A DNA stretch of 64,000 nucleotides, taken from the NCBI GenBank assembly GCA_002368355.1, contig AP018281.1, positions 3,348,001-3,412,000 of the forward strand, given 5' to 3'. This document shows, piece by piece, positions 18,218-27,398 of this stretch; the first letter of the stretch is position 1, and each line of letters begins with the position of its first letter. The translations under genes were made by a program, and so were the position numbers. A model generated the notes under the pieces. The model did not search any database. It was given only the letters and a program-made list of their open reading frames with translations, and had not been told where the DNA came from. This DNA is from Chondrocystis sp. NIES-4102. Its GTDB lineage: Bacteria; Cyanobacteriota; Cyanobacteriia; Cyanobacteriales; Xenococcaceae.

Positions 18218-18263
18218 GCGTTCCTCAGATGGTTAAGGATTTATATCTGAGGGTGACGCTTTT
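18218..18263 (+). terminator. Rho-independent terminator after pheS
   Basis: Stem GCGT-T-CCTCAGAT (18218-18230) pairs with ATCTGAGG-GTG-ACGC (18245-18259) and is followed by TTTT. It starts 15 bases after the pheS stop and precedes the convergent protease gene stop at 18276. Confidence 0.8.
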
Positions 18264-18275
18264 CATCTTAATCAA

Positions 18276-19496
18276 TTAAGACATAGGTTGTAACTGACTA
18301 GTAACTACCTTTAATTTCAAAGTGCGATCGCTACGTCTGACAGTAAATTGCAAGTTTTTATTCAACCCACTATTTTCTACTAAAGACTGTAACTGTTCGG
18401 CGGTAGTGATCTCTTGCTCATCGATCGCCACAATTACATCCCCCAAACGTAAACCAGCTTTCTCAGCAGGAGTATTAGGTAATACGCGCATTACTAATAC
18501 CCCGTTTACTTCAGGAATTAGGAAGGGGGAATTAGGATCTTGATTACTTTGTCTTGCCAATTCTGGTGTGAGAGTTCGCATTTGCACCCCAACATAGGGA
18601 TGAGGAACTTGTTTACCCGCAGCCAAACTTTCCACAATAACTTTTGCCTTATCAATGGGAATTGCAAAGCCGATACCATTAGCATCAGGGCGAATAGCTG
18701 TATTAATACCAATTACATCTCCCTGAGCGTTTAATAAAGGCCCTCCTGAATTTCCAGGGTTAATTGCAGCATCGGTTTGTAAAAAGTCAATGCGTTTATC
18801 AGGAATACCGACTTGAGCAGAAGAACGAGTAAGAGTACTAATAATACCCAGGGTAACAGTATTATTTAAACCCACAGGATTACCTACAGCGATCGCCCAA
18901 TCTCCTACTTGCACATCTCCAGATCTACCTAAAGTAGCAATGGGCAAATCGACTCCTGGAGCTTCTATTTTAACCACAGCTAAGTCTGTAACTTCATCTG
19001 TACCCTTAACTACGCCTTTAAATTCTCGCCCGTCTTTAAGGGTAACTATTACCTGATCCGCTCCACTTACTACATGAGCATTAGTTAAAACTATGCCGTT
19101 TTTCTCAGTAATAAATCCTGAACCTTGCCCTCTAATTTGCCTTTCTTGAGGCATCTGTCGCCCATAGCGATCGCCAAAAAATTCTCGAAAAAAAGGATCT
19201 TCAAAGAATGGATCAACTCTGGTGGCGACGGTTTTTTCTGTATCAATTCTTACTACTGCATCTCCTGTTTTAGCTACTGCTGCTGCCACAAAGCTATTAG
19301 AACTAGCAGCAGGTGCTTGGGCTTGGATGATCGGCTCCTGTTTTAAAGCTATAGAATTATTTTTAATCTTAGAGTCTACACTCAAGGTATCCGCTTGGGA
19401 TGACATTACTCGAATACTGCCAAATGTCAAAATGACTCCTAAAAAAAGTGCTATGGCATGACTAGCTACTTTACCTAGAAATCTCTGCTTTTTCAT
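18276..19496 (-). CDS. Deg/HtrA-family serine protease
   Basis: A 406-residue trypsin-like protease with one PDZ domain. An N-terminal hydrophobic segment (about 9-30) is a signal peptide or membrane anchor, so it acts in the periplasm or thylakoid lumen/cell envelope. The triad is His141 (LTNAHVV), Asp171 (TDLAVVKI) and Ser250 (NPGNSGGPL). The PDZ domain is at about 305-400 (GVLVMRVLPNTPAEKAGLRLGD). Cyanobacteria have three such proteases, HhoA, HhoB and HtrA, acting in stress protein quality control; I cannot assign which by eye. ATG at 19496, convergent with pheS. Confidence 0.93.
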   Translation of the reverse strand: MKKQRFLGKVASHAIALFLGVILTFGSIRVMSSQADTLSVDSKIKNNSIALKQEPIIQAQAPAASSNSFVAAAVAKTGDAVVRIDTEKTVATRVDPFFEDPFFREFFGDRYGRQMPQERQIRGQGSGFITEKNGIVLTNAHVVSGADQVIVTLKDGREFKGVVKGTDEVTDLAVVKIEAPGVDLPIATLGRSGDVQVGDWAIAVGNPVGLNNTVTLGIISTLTRSSAQVGIPDKRIDFLQTDAAINPGNSGGPLLNAQGDVIGINTAIRPDANGIGFAIPIDKAKVIVESLAAGKQVPHPYVGVQMRTLTPELARQSNQDPNSPFLIPEVNGVLVMRVLPNTPAEKAGLRLGDVIVAIDEQEITTAEQLQSLVENSGLNKNLQFTVRRSDRTLKLKVVTSQLQPMS

Positions 19497-19678
19497 GCTG
19501 GTGTGTCAATTTATAATGATTGATTTTAGTTATATCTTTTTCATTATCATAACGTGAGGGGATCTTGAATTTATTGGGTTATGTGTTTTATATATAACTT
19601 CTTTATTACTACTTAATAAAAACGATAAACTAATTGACAAACTTACTTACATTAATTGATTTTTAGTTGATACCGCCC

Positions 19679-21289
19679 ATGATCAATAGTTCCAGTTTAA
19701 CTAGCTCCTATGCAATTGATTTTGGTACTAGTAATACAGCGATCGCTCGTTGGAATCCAGCAACCGCCAAAGGGGAATTAGTTAAGTTATCTGGGTTATC
19801 GCAACAATTTGCTTCTTTGCCACCTTTGATTCCTAGTTTGGTATATGTAGAGGATGCAGCAGCAGGTAAAATTATTGCAGGACAAAATGTAGTGGATCAG
19901 GGTTGGGATAATAATAATAATCGTTTTTTCCGCAGTTTTAAACGCGGTATAGGGACTCAAATACAGGGTTTTTTACCAGAGTTAGATGGCAGAAAATTAT
20001 CATTTGAACAAGTTGGTGAATGGTATTTAAAAGAGTTGATTGAAAGTTTACAGCTACAAGCAGGTGAACCTTTACAATCTTTGGTTTTAACTGTACCTGT
20101 TGATAGTTTTGAATCCTACCGCAATTGGTTAATGGGAATCTGTCAATCCTTAGCAGTTGAGCAAATTAGAATTTTAGATGAACCGACTGCTGCTGCTTTG
20201 GGTTATGGTGCAGTTGATCAAGAATTATTATTAGTTATAGATTTTGGTGGCGGTACAATTGATCTATCTTTAGTACAGCTAGCAGCTAAAAATCCTCAAA
20301 CGCGCGGATATATTCTCAAATGGGGACAAAAATTGCTAGGTAATTCTGCACAAAAGCAAAATACTGCTCGTGTAATTGCTAAAGCTGGGGATAATTTAGG
20401 TGGGGCGGATCTGGATAATTGGGTAGTAGATTATTTTGCCCAAACTCAAGCTTTACCCAAATCTAGTTTAACTACACGTTTAGCTGAACGATTAAAAATT
20501 AAACTTTCTCAGATAACTACAGCTAAAGAGGTTTATTTTAACGACGAAACTTTAGAAACCTATGAGTTAGAACTAGATCGCGATCGCTTTAATAGTATTT
20601 TAGAGCAACGACAGTTTTTTAATCGCTTAGATGATTTAATGACTCAAGTTTTACAGCAAGCTAGACGTAATGGTGTGGAAACTAGTGATATAGATTCTGT
20701 ACTTCTAGTTGGTGGATCAATACAAATACCTGCTGTACAAAATTGGGTAAAACAATACTTTGATGAAGATAAGATAAAGAGTCAGAATCATTTTGAAGCG
20801 ATCGCGGTGGGTGCATTACAAGTAGCACAAACCTATGAGATTAAAGACTTTTTATATCATAGCTACGGAATTCGTTATTGGAATCGTCAAACTAATAGTC
20901 ATAGTTGGCATCCGATTATTCAAACAGGACAACCTTATCCGACAGCCAACCCAGTAGAACTAGTTTTGGGGGCTTCTTGTGTTAATCAAAGTAGTATTGA
21001 GTTAATTATTGGTGAGTTGGGGAAAGAAACTGCCAATACAGAAGTATATTTTGATGGCGATCGCTTAATAACACGCTCTACAGATAGTGCTTCTACTATG
21101 GTTCAGGCTTTAAATGATCGTGAAGGTGCAAGGACGATCGCACAATTAAATCCCCTCGGAAACCCAGGATCAGACCGCCTAAAATTAATGTTTAATATAG
21201 ACGATAAAAGATACTTACGTATCACCGTCGAAGATTTATTAACCCAAGAAACTTTACTGAATAATTACATAGTCGTCCAACTAAACTAA
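19679..21289 (+). CDS. Hsp70-family (DnaK-like) ATPase protein
   Basis: A 536-residue Hsp70-superfamily protein from ATG 19679; a TTG four codons upstream is less likely. The actin-fold ATPase signatures are present: phosphate 1 AIDFGTSNTAIARW, the ILDEPTAAALGYG stretch, phosphate 2 VIDFGGGTIDLSLV and adenosine motif VLLVGGSIQIPAVQNW. The C-terminal ~150 residues form a shortened beta-rich substrate-like domain without the DnaK helical lid. Such divergent Hsp70s are common in cyanobacteria beside true DnaK; clients are unknown. No DnaJ or GrpE gene is nearby. Confidence 0.88.
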   Translation: MINSSSLTSSYAIDFGTSNTAIARWNPATAKGELVKLSGLSQQFASLPPLIPSLVYVEDAAAGKIIAGQNVVDQGWDNNNNRFFRSFKRGIGTQIQGFLPELDGRKLSFEQVGEWYLKELIESLQLQAGEPLQSLVLTVPVDSFESYRNWLMGICQSLAVEQIRILDEPTAAALGYGAVDQELLLVIDFGGGTIDLSLVQLAAKNPQTRGYILKWGQKLLGNSAQKQNTARVIAKAGDNLGGADLDNWVVDYFAQTQALPKSSLTTRLAERLKIKLSQITTAKEVYFNDETLETYELELDRDRFNSILEQRQFFNRLDDLMTQVLQQARRNGVETSDIDSVLLVGGSIQIPAVQNWVKQYFDEDKIKSQNHFEAIAVGALQVAQTYEIKDFLYHSYGIRYWNRQTNSHSWHPIIQTGQPYPTANPVELVLGASCVNQSSIELIIGELGKETANTEVYFDGDRLITRSTDSASTMVQALNDREGARTIAQLNPLGNPGSDRLKLMFNIDDKRYLRITVEDLLTQETLLNNYIVVQLN

Positions 21290-21634
21290 GAAAATATACT
21301 GTAATATGTACTTAAGTAAAAAATAGTACTGTTATCTTTCTATATATCTTGGTTTTTGGTTATTTATGAACATATATGCCTAATTGAAATTACTTAGACC
21401 TCGATTTTGCTGGCAAATAATGATTGTATAACAGCTAAAAATCAGGAAAATAAGTAAAAATATACAAATTTGCTACAGCTTATTATTTGATATTTCATCA
21501 TTATCTACTTAGTTAAATTTTCTTAGTAATAATCACTTAAAGCATAAAAGCAATTATTGCTTCATATCTGACAACAGCAGACTAAAAGTTGTCCACCGTA
21601 AATATAAGGTAAAAATATACAGTAAAAAATAGCA
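21290..21634. other. 345-base intergenic region
   Basis: AT-rich spacer upstream of the WecG/TagA gene. It contains a 15-base palindromic stretch AAGCAATTATTGCTT at 21548-21562 and otherwise nothing I can assign. Confidence 0.4.
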
Positions 21635-22423
21635 ATGAGTTCTAAAAGAGTAAATATATTAGATGTTGCCATAGACAACATAGGTATGAAAGAGCTATTA
21701 TCCAAGCTTGCCACTGGTGGAGTGGTATTCACTCCTAATGTAGATCATTTAGTTAAATTGCAAAAAGATCCAGAATTTTACCAAGTTTATCAAGAGGCAG
21801 ATTATCGAGTTTGCGATAGTCAGTTGATTATGTTTGCTTCTAGGTTTTTAGGGCAACCATTGAGCGAGAAAGTATCAGGATCTGACTTATTCCCTGCTTT
21901 TTATCGTTATTATGGCGGTGATGAAAATGTAAAAATCTTTCTTTTAGGGGCGCAGTCAGGAGTAGCAGAAATAGCCAGAGAAAAGATAAATTCCAAAGTT
22001 GGACGTAACATGGTGATAGGTTGTTATTCCCCACCTCTAGGTTTTGAAAATGATGCTGATGAATGTCAAAGGATTATTGAAATAATTAATAATTCTGGTG
22101 CTAATGTTCTAGCTGTAGGTTTAGGTGCGCCAAAACAAGAAAAATGGATTTGTAAGTACAAATTAAGGCTGAATAATATCAAAACATTTCTGGCGATCGG
22201 TGCAACTATAGATTTTGAGGCTGGTAATTTAAAGAGATCTCCAGCATGGATGAGTGAAGCTGGTTTAGAATGGCTTTATAGATTGGTATTAGAACCTGGC
22301 AGACTGTGGAAACGTTACCTAGTCGAAGATTTAGGGTTTTTTGTGCTGGTTTTGCGTCAAAAGTTTAAATTAAATACTAGACGAAATTTTTCACATAATA
22401 AAAATATTTTTGAGTCTAGATAG
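21635..22423 (+). CDS. WecG/TagA/CpsF-family glycosyltransferase (GT26)
   Basis: A 262-residue enzyme of the family that adds a sugar (typically ManNAc or its uronic form) to a lipid-linked acceptor in exopolysaccharide or teichoic-acid-type synthesis. Family landmarks are VVFTPNVDHLVKLQ near the start, the YRVCDSQLIMFASRFLG stretch, KIFLLGAQSG, ANVLAVGLGAPKQEKWI, AIGATIDFEAGNLKRSP and the C-terminal GLEWLYRLVLEPGRLWKRYL. It acts at the inner face of the cytoplasmic membrane. No other polysaccharide gene is adjacent; the large glycan clusters lie 27 kb away. Confidence 0.93.
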   Translation: MSSKRVNILDVAIDNIGMKELLSKLATGGVVFTPNVDHLVKLQKDPEFYQVYQEADYRVCDSQLIMFASRFLGQPLSEKVSGSDLFPAFYRYYGGDENVKIFLLGAQSGVAEIAREKINSKVGRNMVIGCYSPPLGFENDADECQRIIEIINNSGANVLAVGLGAPKQEKWICKYKLRLNNIKTFLAIGATIDFEAGNLKRSPAWMSEAGLEWLYRLVLEPGRLWKRYLVEDLGFFVLVLRQKFKLNTRRNFSHNKNIFESR

Positions 22424-22689
22424 GGATAAAACCTAATATTTGATTTTCAGTTTAAAGTTGTGAATCTTGATTCTAGATTTAGTTAGTGAGAAAAACACTA
22501 TTTGGATCTGAATTATATATGAGTCTAAGGCGCACAACTTTTAAAACTATATTTAGCCGACAACTTACCAACGCCGTTTAAAATAAATCAAAGTCTTGTT
22601 CTTTAAACTAGGTTTATAACCAAATTCTCAAAATTGTTCCTAATCTTCATTACAATAAAGGATTGCAGCAATTATAGATAAACATAGCC

Positions 22690-24123
22690 ATGAGCGATTT
22701 TGATTACGATTTAATTATTATTGGTGCTGGTGTTGGTGGACACGGTGCAGCACTTCACGCAGTAAAAAGAGGTTTAAAAACAGCAATCATTGAAGCTGGA
22801 GACATGGGTGGGACTTGCGTTAATCGTGGCTGTATTCCTTCCAAGGCTTTATTAGCTGCTTCTGGTAAAGTTAGAGAATTCACTAATCAACATCATCTAC
22901 AAGACTTAGGAATTCAACTCGGAGAAGTCCAATTTGATCGTTCAGCGATCGCTGAGCATGCTACTAATTTGGTAAATAAAATTCAAGGAGATTTAACCAA
23001 TAGTCTTAAAAGGCTTAAGGTAGATATTATTAATGGTTGGGGACAATTAGCAGGAAAGCAAAAAGTCAAAGTTCAAAGTGGGGAGTCAGAGAAAACCTAT
23101 ACTGCTAAAGAGATTATGCTGTGTCCTGGATCTGTACCTTTTGTCCCTAGAGGTATAGAAATTGACGGTAAAACAGTGTTTACTAGTGATAATGCTGTTA
23201 AATTAGAATCTTTACCTAATTGGATTGCGATTATTGGTAGTGGTTATATTGGTTTAGAGTTTTCTGACGTTTATACTGCTTTAGGTTGTGAAGTTACGAT
23301 GATCGAAGCTTTGGATACTTTAATGCCTGGTTTTGATCCTGATATTGCTAAAATTGCTAAAAAAGTTCTTTTAGATCAACGGGATATTGAAACCTATCAA
23401 GGTGTGTTTGCTACTAAAGTAACTCCTGGTAATCCTGTAACCATTGAATTAACCGACGCTAAAACAAAAGAAGTTGTAGAAGTTTTAGAAGTAGATGCTT
23501 GTTTAGTGGCTACTGGTAGAATTCCTGCTACCAAAAATTTAGGTTTAGAAACCTTAGCAGTTGAAGTTAATAAGGCTGGTTTTATTCCTGTAAACGACAA
23601 AATGCAAGTATTACGCGATGGTCAACCCATACCTCATCTTTGGGCGGTTGGTGATGCTACAGGTAAAATGATGTTAGCTCATGCTGCTTCAGGTCAAGGA
23701 GTGGTAGCGGTTGAAAATATGTGTGGAGAAGCCAAAGAGATTGATTACCGTTGTATCCCTGCTGCTGCTTTTACCCATCCAGAAATAAGTTATGTAGGCT
23801 TAACTGAAGCCCAAGCAAAAGAATTAGGAGAAAAAGAAGGATTTATAGTAGCAACAGTCAAGTCCTTTTATAAAGGTAACTCTAAAGCCTTAGCAGAAGG
23901 AGAAACTGAAGGTATAGCCAAAATAATTTATCGTCAAGACACTGGTGAATTATTAGGAGTACATATTATAGGTATCCATGCTTCAGATCTAATTCAAGAA
24001 GCAGCTAATGCGATCGCTCAAAGGGAATGCGTACAAAATCTTTCCTTTAATATTCACACTCATCCTACACTTTCAGAAGTTTTAGATGAAGCTTATAAGC
24101 GCGCTCAAGTTGTGACTAAATAG
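22690..24123 (+). CDS. lpdA: Dihydrolipoyl dehydrogenase
   Basis: E3 component shared by pyruvate dehydrogenase and the glycine cleavage system; it reoxidises dihydrolipoamide with FAD and NAD+. The FAD motif [12 protein letters not shown] is at 10-21, the redox pair Cys43/Cys48 lies in [13 protein letters not shown], the NAD motif [10 protein letters not shown] at about 181-190, and the catalytic His458-Glu463 pair in [12 protein letters not shown]. At 477 residues it is full length. ATG at 22690. Downstream comes a MITE-like inverted-repeat element rather than another gene. Confidence 0.95.
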   Translation: MSDFDYDLIIIGAGVGGHGAALHAVKRGLKTAIIEAGDMGGTCVNRGCIPSKALLAASGKVREFTNQHHLQDLGIQLGEVQFDRSAIAEHATNLVNKIQGDLTNSLKRLKVDIINGWGQLAGKQKVKVQSGESEKTYTAKEIMLCPGSVPFVPRGIEIDGKTVFTSDNAVKLESLPNWIAIIGSGYIGLEFSDVYTALGCEVTMIEALDTLMPGFDPDIAKIAKKVLLDQRDIETYQGVFATKVTPGNPVTIELTDAKTKEVVEVLEVDACLVATGRIPATKNLGLETLAVEVNKAGFIPVNDKMQVLRDGQPIPHLWAVGDATGKMMLAHAASGQGVVAVENMCGEAKEIDYRCIPAAAFTHPEISYVGLTEAQAKELGEKEGFIVATVKSFYKGNSKALAEGETEGIAKIIYRQDTGELLGVHIIGIHASDLIQEAANAIAQRECVQNLSFNIHTHPTLSEVLDEAYKRAQVVTK

Positions 24124-24131
24124 CTGATAAC

Positions 24132-24240
24132 AGACTTCTTGCACGAATGAATATTATTCTGGACTTGCTTAATGAGAGTTAAAAATCCATAGAATAGAAA
24201 GAAGGAACAATAATCAATCTTTTATTCTTGCAAGAGGTCT
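24132..24240. mobile_element. MITE-like element with 12-bp inverted ends
   Basis: AGACTTCTTGCA at 24132-24143 and TGCAAGAGGTCT at 24229-24240 are inverted repeats matching at 11 of 12 positions, enclosing 85 AT-rich bases without a gene. The compact size, terminal inverted repeats and position between two convergent genes suggest a non-autonomous transposon remnant. No clear target duplication is visible, so a large terminator-like hairpin is the alternative. Confidence 0.45.
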
Positions 24241-24275
24241 AATAGATAATAGCTTTTGTTCATTTATCTATTAAA

Positions 24276-24782
24276 CTATTTAGAACTTGGCTTAAGCTTG
24301 GTTAACTTAAGGGTAAATTTCCCACCACTAGTTTCACCAAAAGCTCTAACTCTGATAATATACTTCCCTGATTCATTAATGCGAGAAAATAGTAAGGAAT
24401 TGCTTGTACCATCGGGTCCATCATCATTTTCAGCTACAGTAGCCCCATCAGCAGCAATTAAAACCACCATAGAATCAAAATTATCAGAAGTTAGATCGAT
24501 GGATATTTGATCTCCTTTATATAACTCCACATAATAATCACGTGCAAACCCACCTTCACCAGTTGGAATGTCATTTTCAGTTAGAGTATCAGAAATTATT
24601 TGTTCTGAAGAAATAGAAGGAGGATCATATATCTTAGATTCAGCCAAGATAGGTAATGTCTGCCACCCCCAGGTATAAAAGACAGTAGTTACTACTAATT
24701 TACTAATTGTATTTCGAGTAGCCTTGACGATTATTGCAGTAATTGAGCCGTTTAACCTCTCAGATAGCAGCCAAATACTCAT
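24276..24782 (-). CDS. Secreted PPC-domain (pre-peptidase C-terminal) protein
   Basis: From ATG 24782 the protein has 168 residues; a TTG four codons upstream is possible. A hydrophobic stretch near residues 25-45 probably serves as a signal peptide. The rest is a PPC-type beta-sandwich: YYVELYKGDQISIDL, FDSMVVLIAADGATVAENDDG and the closing SGKYIIRVRAFGETSGGKFTLKL. PPC domains usually trail secreted peptidases, but here the domain stands alone, so it may be an adhesive or binding module. Its neighbour, also minus strand, is a secreted CAP-RTX protein. Confidence 0.75.
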   Translation of the reverse strand: MSIWLLSERLNGSITAIIVKATRNTISKLVVTTVFYTWGWQTLPILAESKIYDPPSISSEQIISDTLTENDIPTGEGGFARDYYVELYKGDQISIDLTSDNFDSMVVLIAADGATVAENDDGPDGTSNSLLFSRINESGKYIIRVRAFGETSGGKFTLKLTKLKPSSK

Positions 24783-24976
24783 ATTTAATTTCAATTCTAT
24801 AGTTTTAATTCTTTAATATTATATCTACGATTGAATTTAAAAAAGCTACCCTAATTTAATCGCTAAATAATACTATCTGCTATAACCTGTAATTAAAAGT
24901 TTTAACTATCAACAATTTATGATGATTATTTGCTGATAGTTAATGATACTTTAAAATATACCTAGTAAGAATTAAA

Positions 24977-26977
24977 CTATAAAGTTATAAAATCGCTGGG
25001 GGTAATATTAGCAGCACTAACATTATTTATAATTGCCAAAGTAGCATTATTATTAGTCAAATCTTGAATGATAGTTCCTGTACCACTAGTATTATTAATA
25101 ATATTTAGATTATTAAAACTTAAAGAACTTGTTAAGCCTAATAAATCTGTACCCTTAATAAAATCATTAATAGTGATTTGTCCTTGTCTAGATTCTAGAG
25201 CAAAAACATCAATACCAGCACCACCGATGAGGGTATCATTGCCAGCCCCACCATACAGACTATCATCACCATCGCCACCATCTAGATAGTCATTGCCATT
25301 ACCGCCATATAGGGTATCATTATTCTGATGACCATAGAGCTTATCATTGCCGTTAAGCCCTTCAAGTCGATCATTTCCAGTTCTACCAAGTAAAATATCG
25401 CTTTTTGCGCCACCAATTAGGGTATCGTTACCAGCAGCCCCATCTAAGGTGAGATTCAATAGAGTTACGCTACTACCGTTGAGAGTATTATTGCTGATGC
25501 CTCCGCCTAAATTAGCAAGTTCTATTTGACTTATGGTATCTGTACCTAAACCGATTAATTGAGTATCAGTTATCGTAAAATTGGTATCAGCAATTTCGAC
25601 AATACGGTCAGTACCAGCACCACCAATGAGGGTATCATTACCAGCCCCACCATACAGACTATCATCACCATCGCCACCATCTAGATAGTCATTGCCATTA
25701 CCGCCATATAGGGTATCATTATTCTCATGACCATAGAGCTTATCATTGCCGTTACGCCCTTCAAGTCGATCATTTCCAGTTCTACCAAGTAAAATATCAC
25801 TTTTTGCCCCACCAATTAAAGTATCGTTACCAGCATCCCCATCTAGGTTAAGGTTTAATTGAGTCACAGCCAAGCCATTAAAATTGTTATTACCTATTCC
25901 TCCTTTTAGACTCGCAACTTCAATCTGACTTATGGTATCTGTACCTAACCCAATTAATTGAGTGTTAGTAATGGTGAAATTAGTATTAGCAGTTTCGACA
26001 ATACGGTCAGTACCAGCACCACCTATGAGGGTATCGTTGCCAGCCCCACCATAAAGACTATCATCACCATCGCCACCATCTAAATAGTCATTGCCAGCAC
26101 CACCTATGAGGGTATCATTACCAGCGTAACCGTAAAAAGTATCATTTTCAGTTCCGCCTTGTATACGATCATTGCCGATGCGGAAGTTTAAATTATCTGT
26201 TCTTAAATCTAGTTTAATATTTTCAGAGCCAATAGTGATTTCACGGGTAGTACCAATAATCTTGTTATATTCAGAAAAACTAACATTATAAATTCCTTGA
26301 GGCAGTACCATCTGATAGCCACCTGCATCCATCGTAGTAGTGGTAAAAATGCTATTATCCGATTGGCGTATTGCGGTTACTGTAATTCCACTTAAACCTT
26401 CGCCGACACTATAAAAATCATCATCTAGTAGTAAATCATCGTATGCAACTCCTGTCAGAAAAATATTAGAACCTGATCTGGCAAAATTTTGAGTTGTCAT
26501 TGAGGTATCAAATCCACCAAAATCACCCGTTAAATTACCAAGACCAATTTCACGGAAATCATAGGTTAAAGTGTTTATTCGGTGGAAAGCACTTTTAAAT
26601 AACCCTTGATGTATATCCGCAACCGCACTAGTTAGATCAAGATTTCCTGTTGTACCTGCATAACCAACATTTTCTCCATATCCCGCGTAACCAATGAATC
26701 GATACCCTGCTTTAATCATGCGATCGCTTGGTGTACTTCCTCCTTCCCCCGTATGGGAAAAAGTATCGGTATCTAACATCCATTGACTATGGGCGCGTGC
26801 TGAATCTATTAGTAAGAAGTTAAAGGCTAAAGGCTGTTTTGCACTATCACTAATAGTTCCAGGATTTAAGCCTTCATTCAAATCAATATTATATCGCTTT
26901 GCTTCTGCTTGAGGATTTAAACGAGCGCGATTAATTAATTCGAGCATATATTGCTCATAAGCATTGGGTTGCACCAT
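24977..26977 (-). CDS. CAP-domain protein with RTX calcium-binding repeats
   Basis: A 666-residue exoprotein. Residues 8-165 form a CAP/SCP-like domain (YMLELINRARLNPQAEAKRYN, HSQWMLDTDTFSHTGEGG, GYGENVGY). A beta-sandwich module follows at about 180-265, then RTX nonapeptides (GGxGxDxLx type, for example GGAGNDTLIGG) to residue 610. There is no N-terminal signal peptide; RTX proteins leave through type I secretion using a C-terminal signal, and calcium folds the repeats outside the cell. The RTX part contains a 133-residue unit in tandem. Role at the cell surface is inferred. ATG at 26977; no secretion genes nearby. Confidence 0.9.
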   Translation of the reverse strand: MVQPNAYEQYMLELINRARLNPQAEAKRYNIDLNEGLNPGTISDSAKQPLAFNFLLIDSARAHSQWMLDTDTFSHTGEGGSTPSDRMIKAGYRFIGYAGYGENVGYAGTTGNLDLTSAVADIHQGLFKSAFHRINTLTYDFREIGLGNLTGDFGGFDTSMTTQNFARSGSNIFLTGVAYDDLLLDDDFYSVGEGLSGITVTAIRQSDNSIFTTTTMDAGGYQMVLPQGIYNVSFSEYNKIIGTTREITIGSENIKLDLRTDNLNFRIGNDRIQGGTENDTFYGYAGNDTLIGGAGNDYLDGGDGDDSLYGGAGNDTLIGGAGTDRIVETANTNFTITNTQLIGLGTDTISQIEVASLKGGIGNNNFNGLAVTQLNLNLDGDAGNDTLIGGAKSDILLGRTGNDRLEGRNGNDKLYGHENNDTLYGGNGNDYLDGGDGDDSLYGGAGNDTLIGGAGTDRIVEIADTNFTITDTQLIGLGTDTISQIELANLGGGISNNTLNGSSVTLLNLTLDGAAGNDTLIGGAKSDILLGRTGNDRLEGLNGNDKLYGHQNNDTLYGGNGNDYLDGGDGDDSLYGGAGNDTLIGGAGIDVFALESRQGQITINDFIKGTDLLGLTSSLSFNNLNIINNTSGTGTIIQDLTNNNATLAIINNVSAANITPSDFITL
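25221..26155 (-). repeat. 399-bp internal tandem duplication in the RTX region
   Basis: The block starting CCACCGATGAGGGTATCATT at 25221 recurs at 25620 and 26019, a period of 399 bases (133 codons). The first two copies are nearly identical over about 200 bases, while the third diverges after roughly 80 bases. Each unit encodes RTX nonapeptides plus a stretch containing TDRIVE and IGLGTDTISQIE. Confidence 0.85.
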
Positions 26978-27398
26978 AATTTATTACCTTTATTAGTAGT
27001 TATTAAAAATTATCTTGATCTCAACTACCAATGTATTGAATAGGTAATTAACTGCAAACAGTATTTATGCTAGTTTAAATTTAAAAGTTAATACGGTATT
27101 TTGATTTTATTAGGAGTTATTAGTTAATGATTAATATCTATTTATATAAAAGTTTATTTAATTTTAACAATGGGAAACTATACTAATAAATAAATGAAAA
27201 TGAATATTAATATATATAATTCTGAATAAAATGTTTGAATTATTTAGTTAAGCATCAGTAATGCTTATTAAAATATAAAAAGTAGTAAATTATTTAGCTC
27301 AATATCATGTTAAGCAGTCTAAAGATTTTAAATACATAATAATTTCCCTTAAGATTGCAAAATTCATCTCATATTACTTTCAAAAATGAAATACCAAT
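26978..27398. other. 421-base intergenic region
   Basis: Extremely AT-rich spacer between the CAP-RTX gene start and the pcxA stop. I see no gene, clear hairpin or RNA. It should contain the CAP-RTX promoter. Confidence 0.4.

Noticed and set aside
25221-26155. Regular repeats that could suggest CRISPR or a variable array
   Set aside because: They lie in frame inside the RTX exoprotein and encode the GGxGxD repeats; the unit is 399 bases with no spacers.
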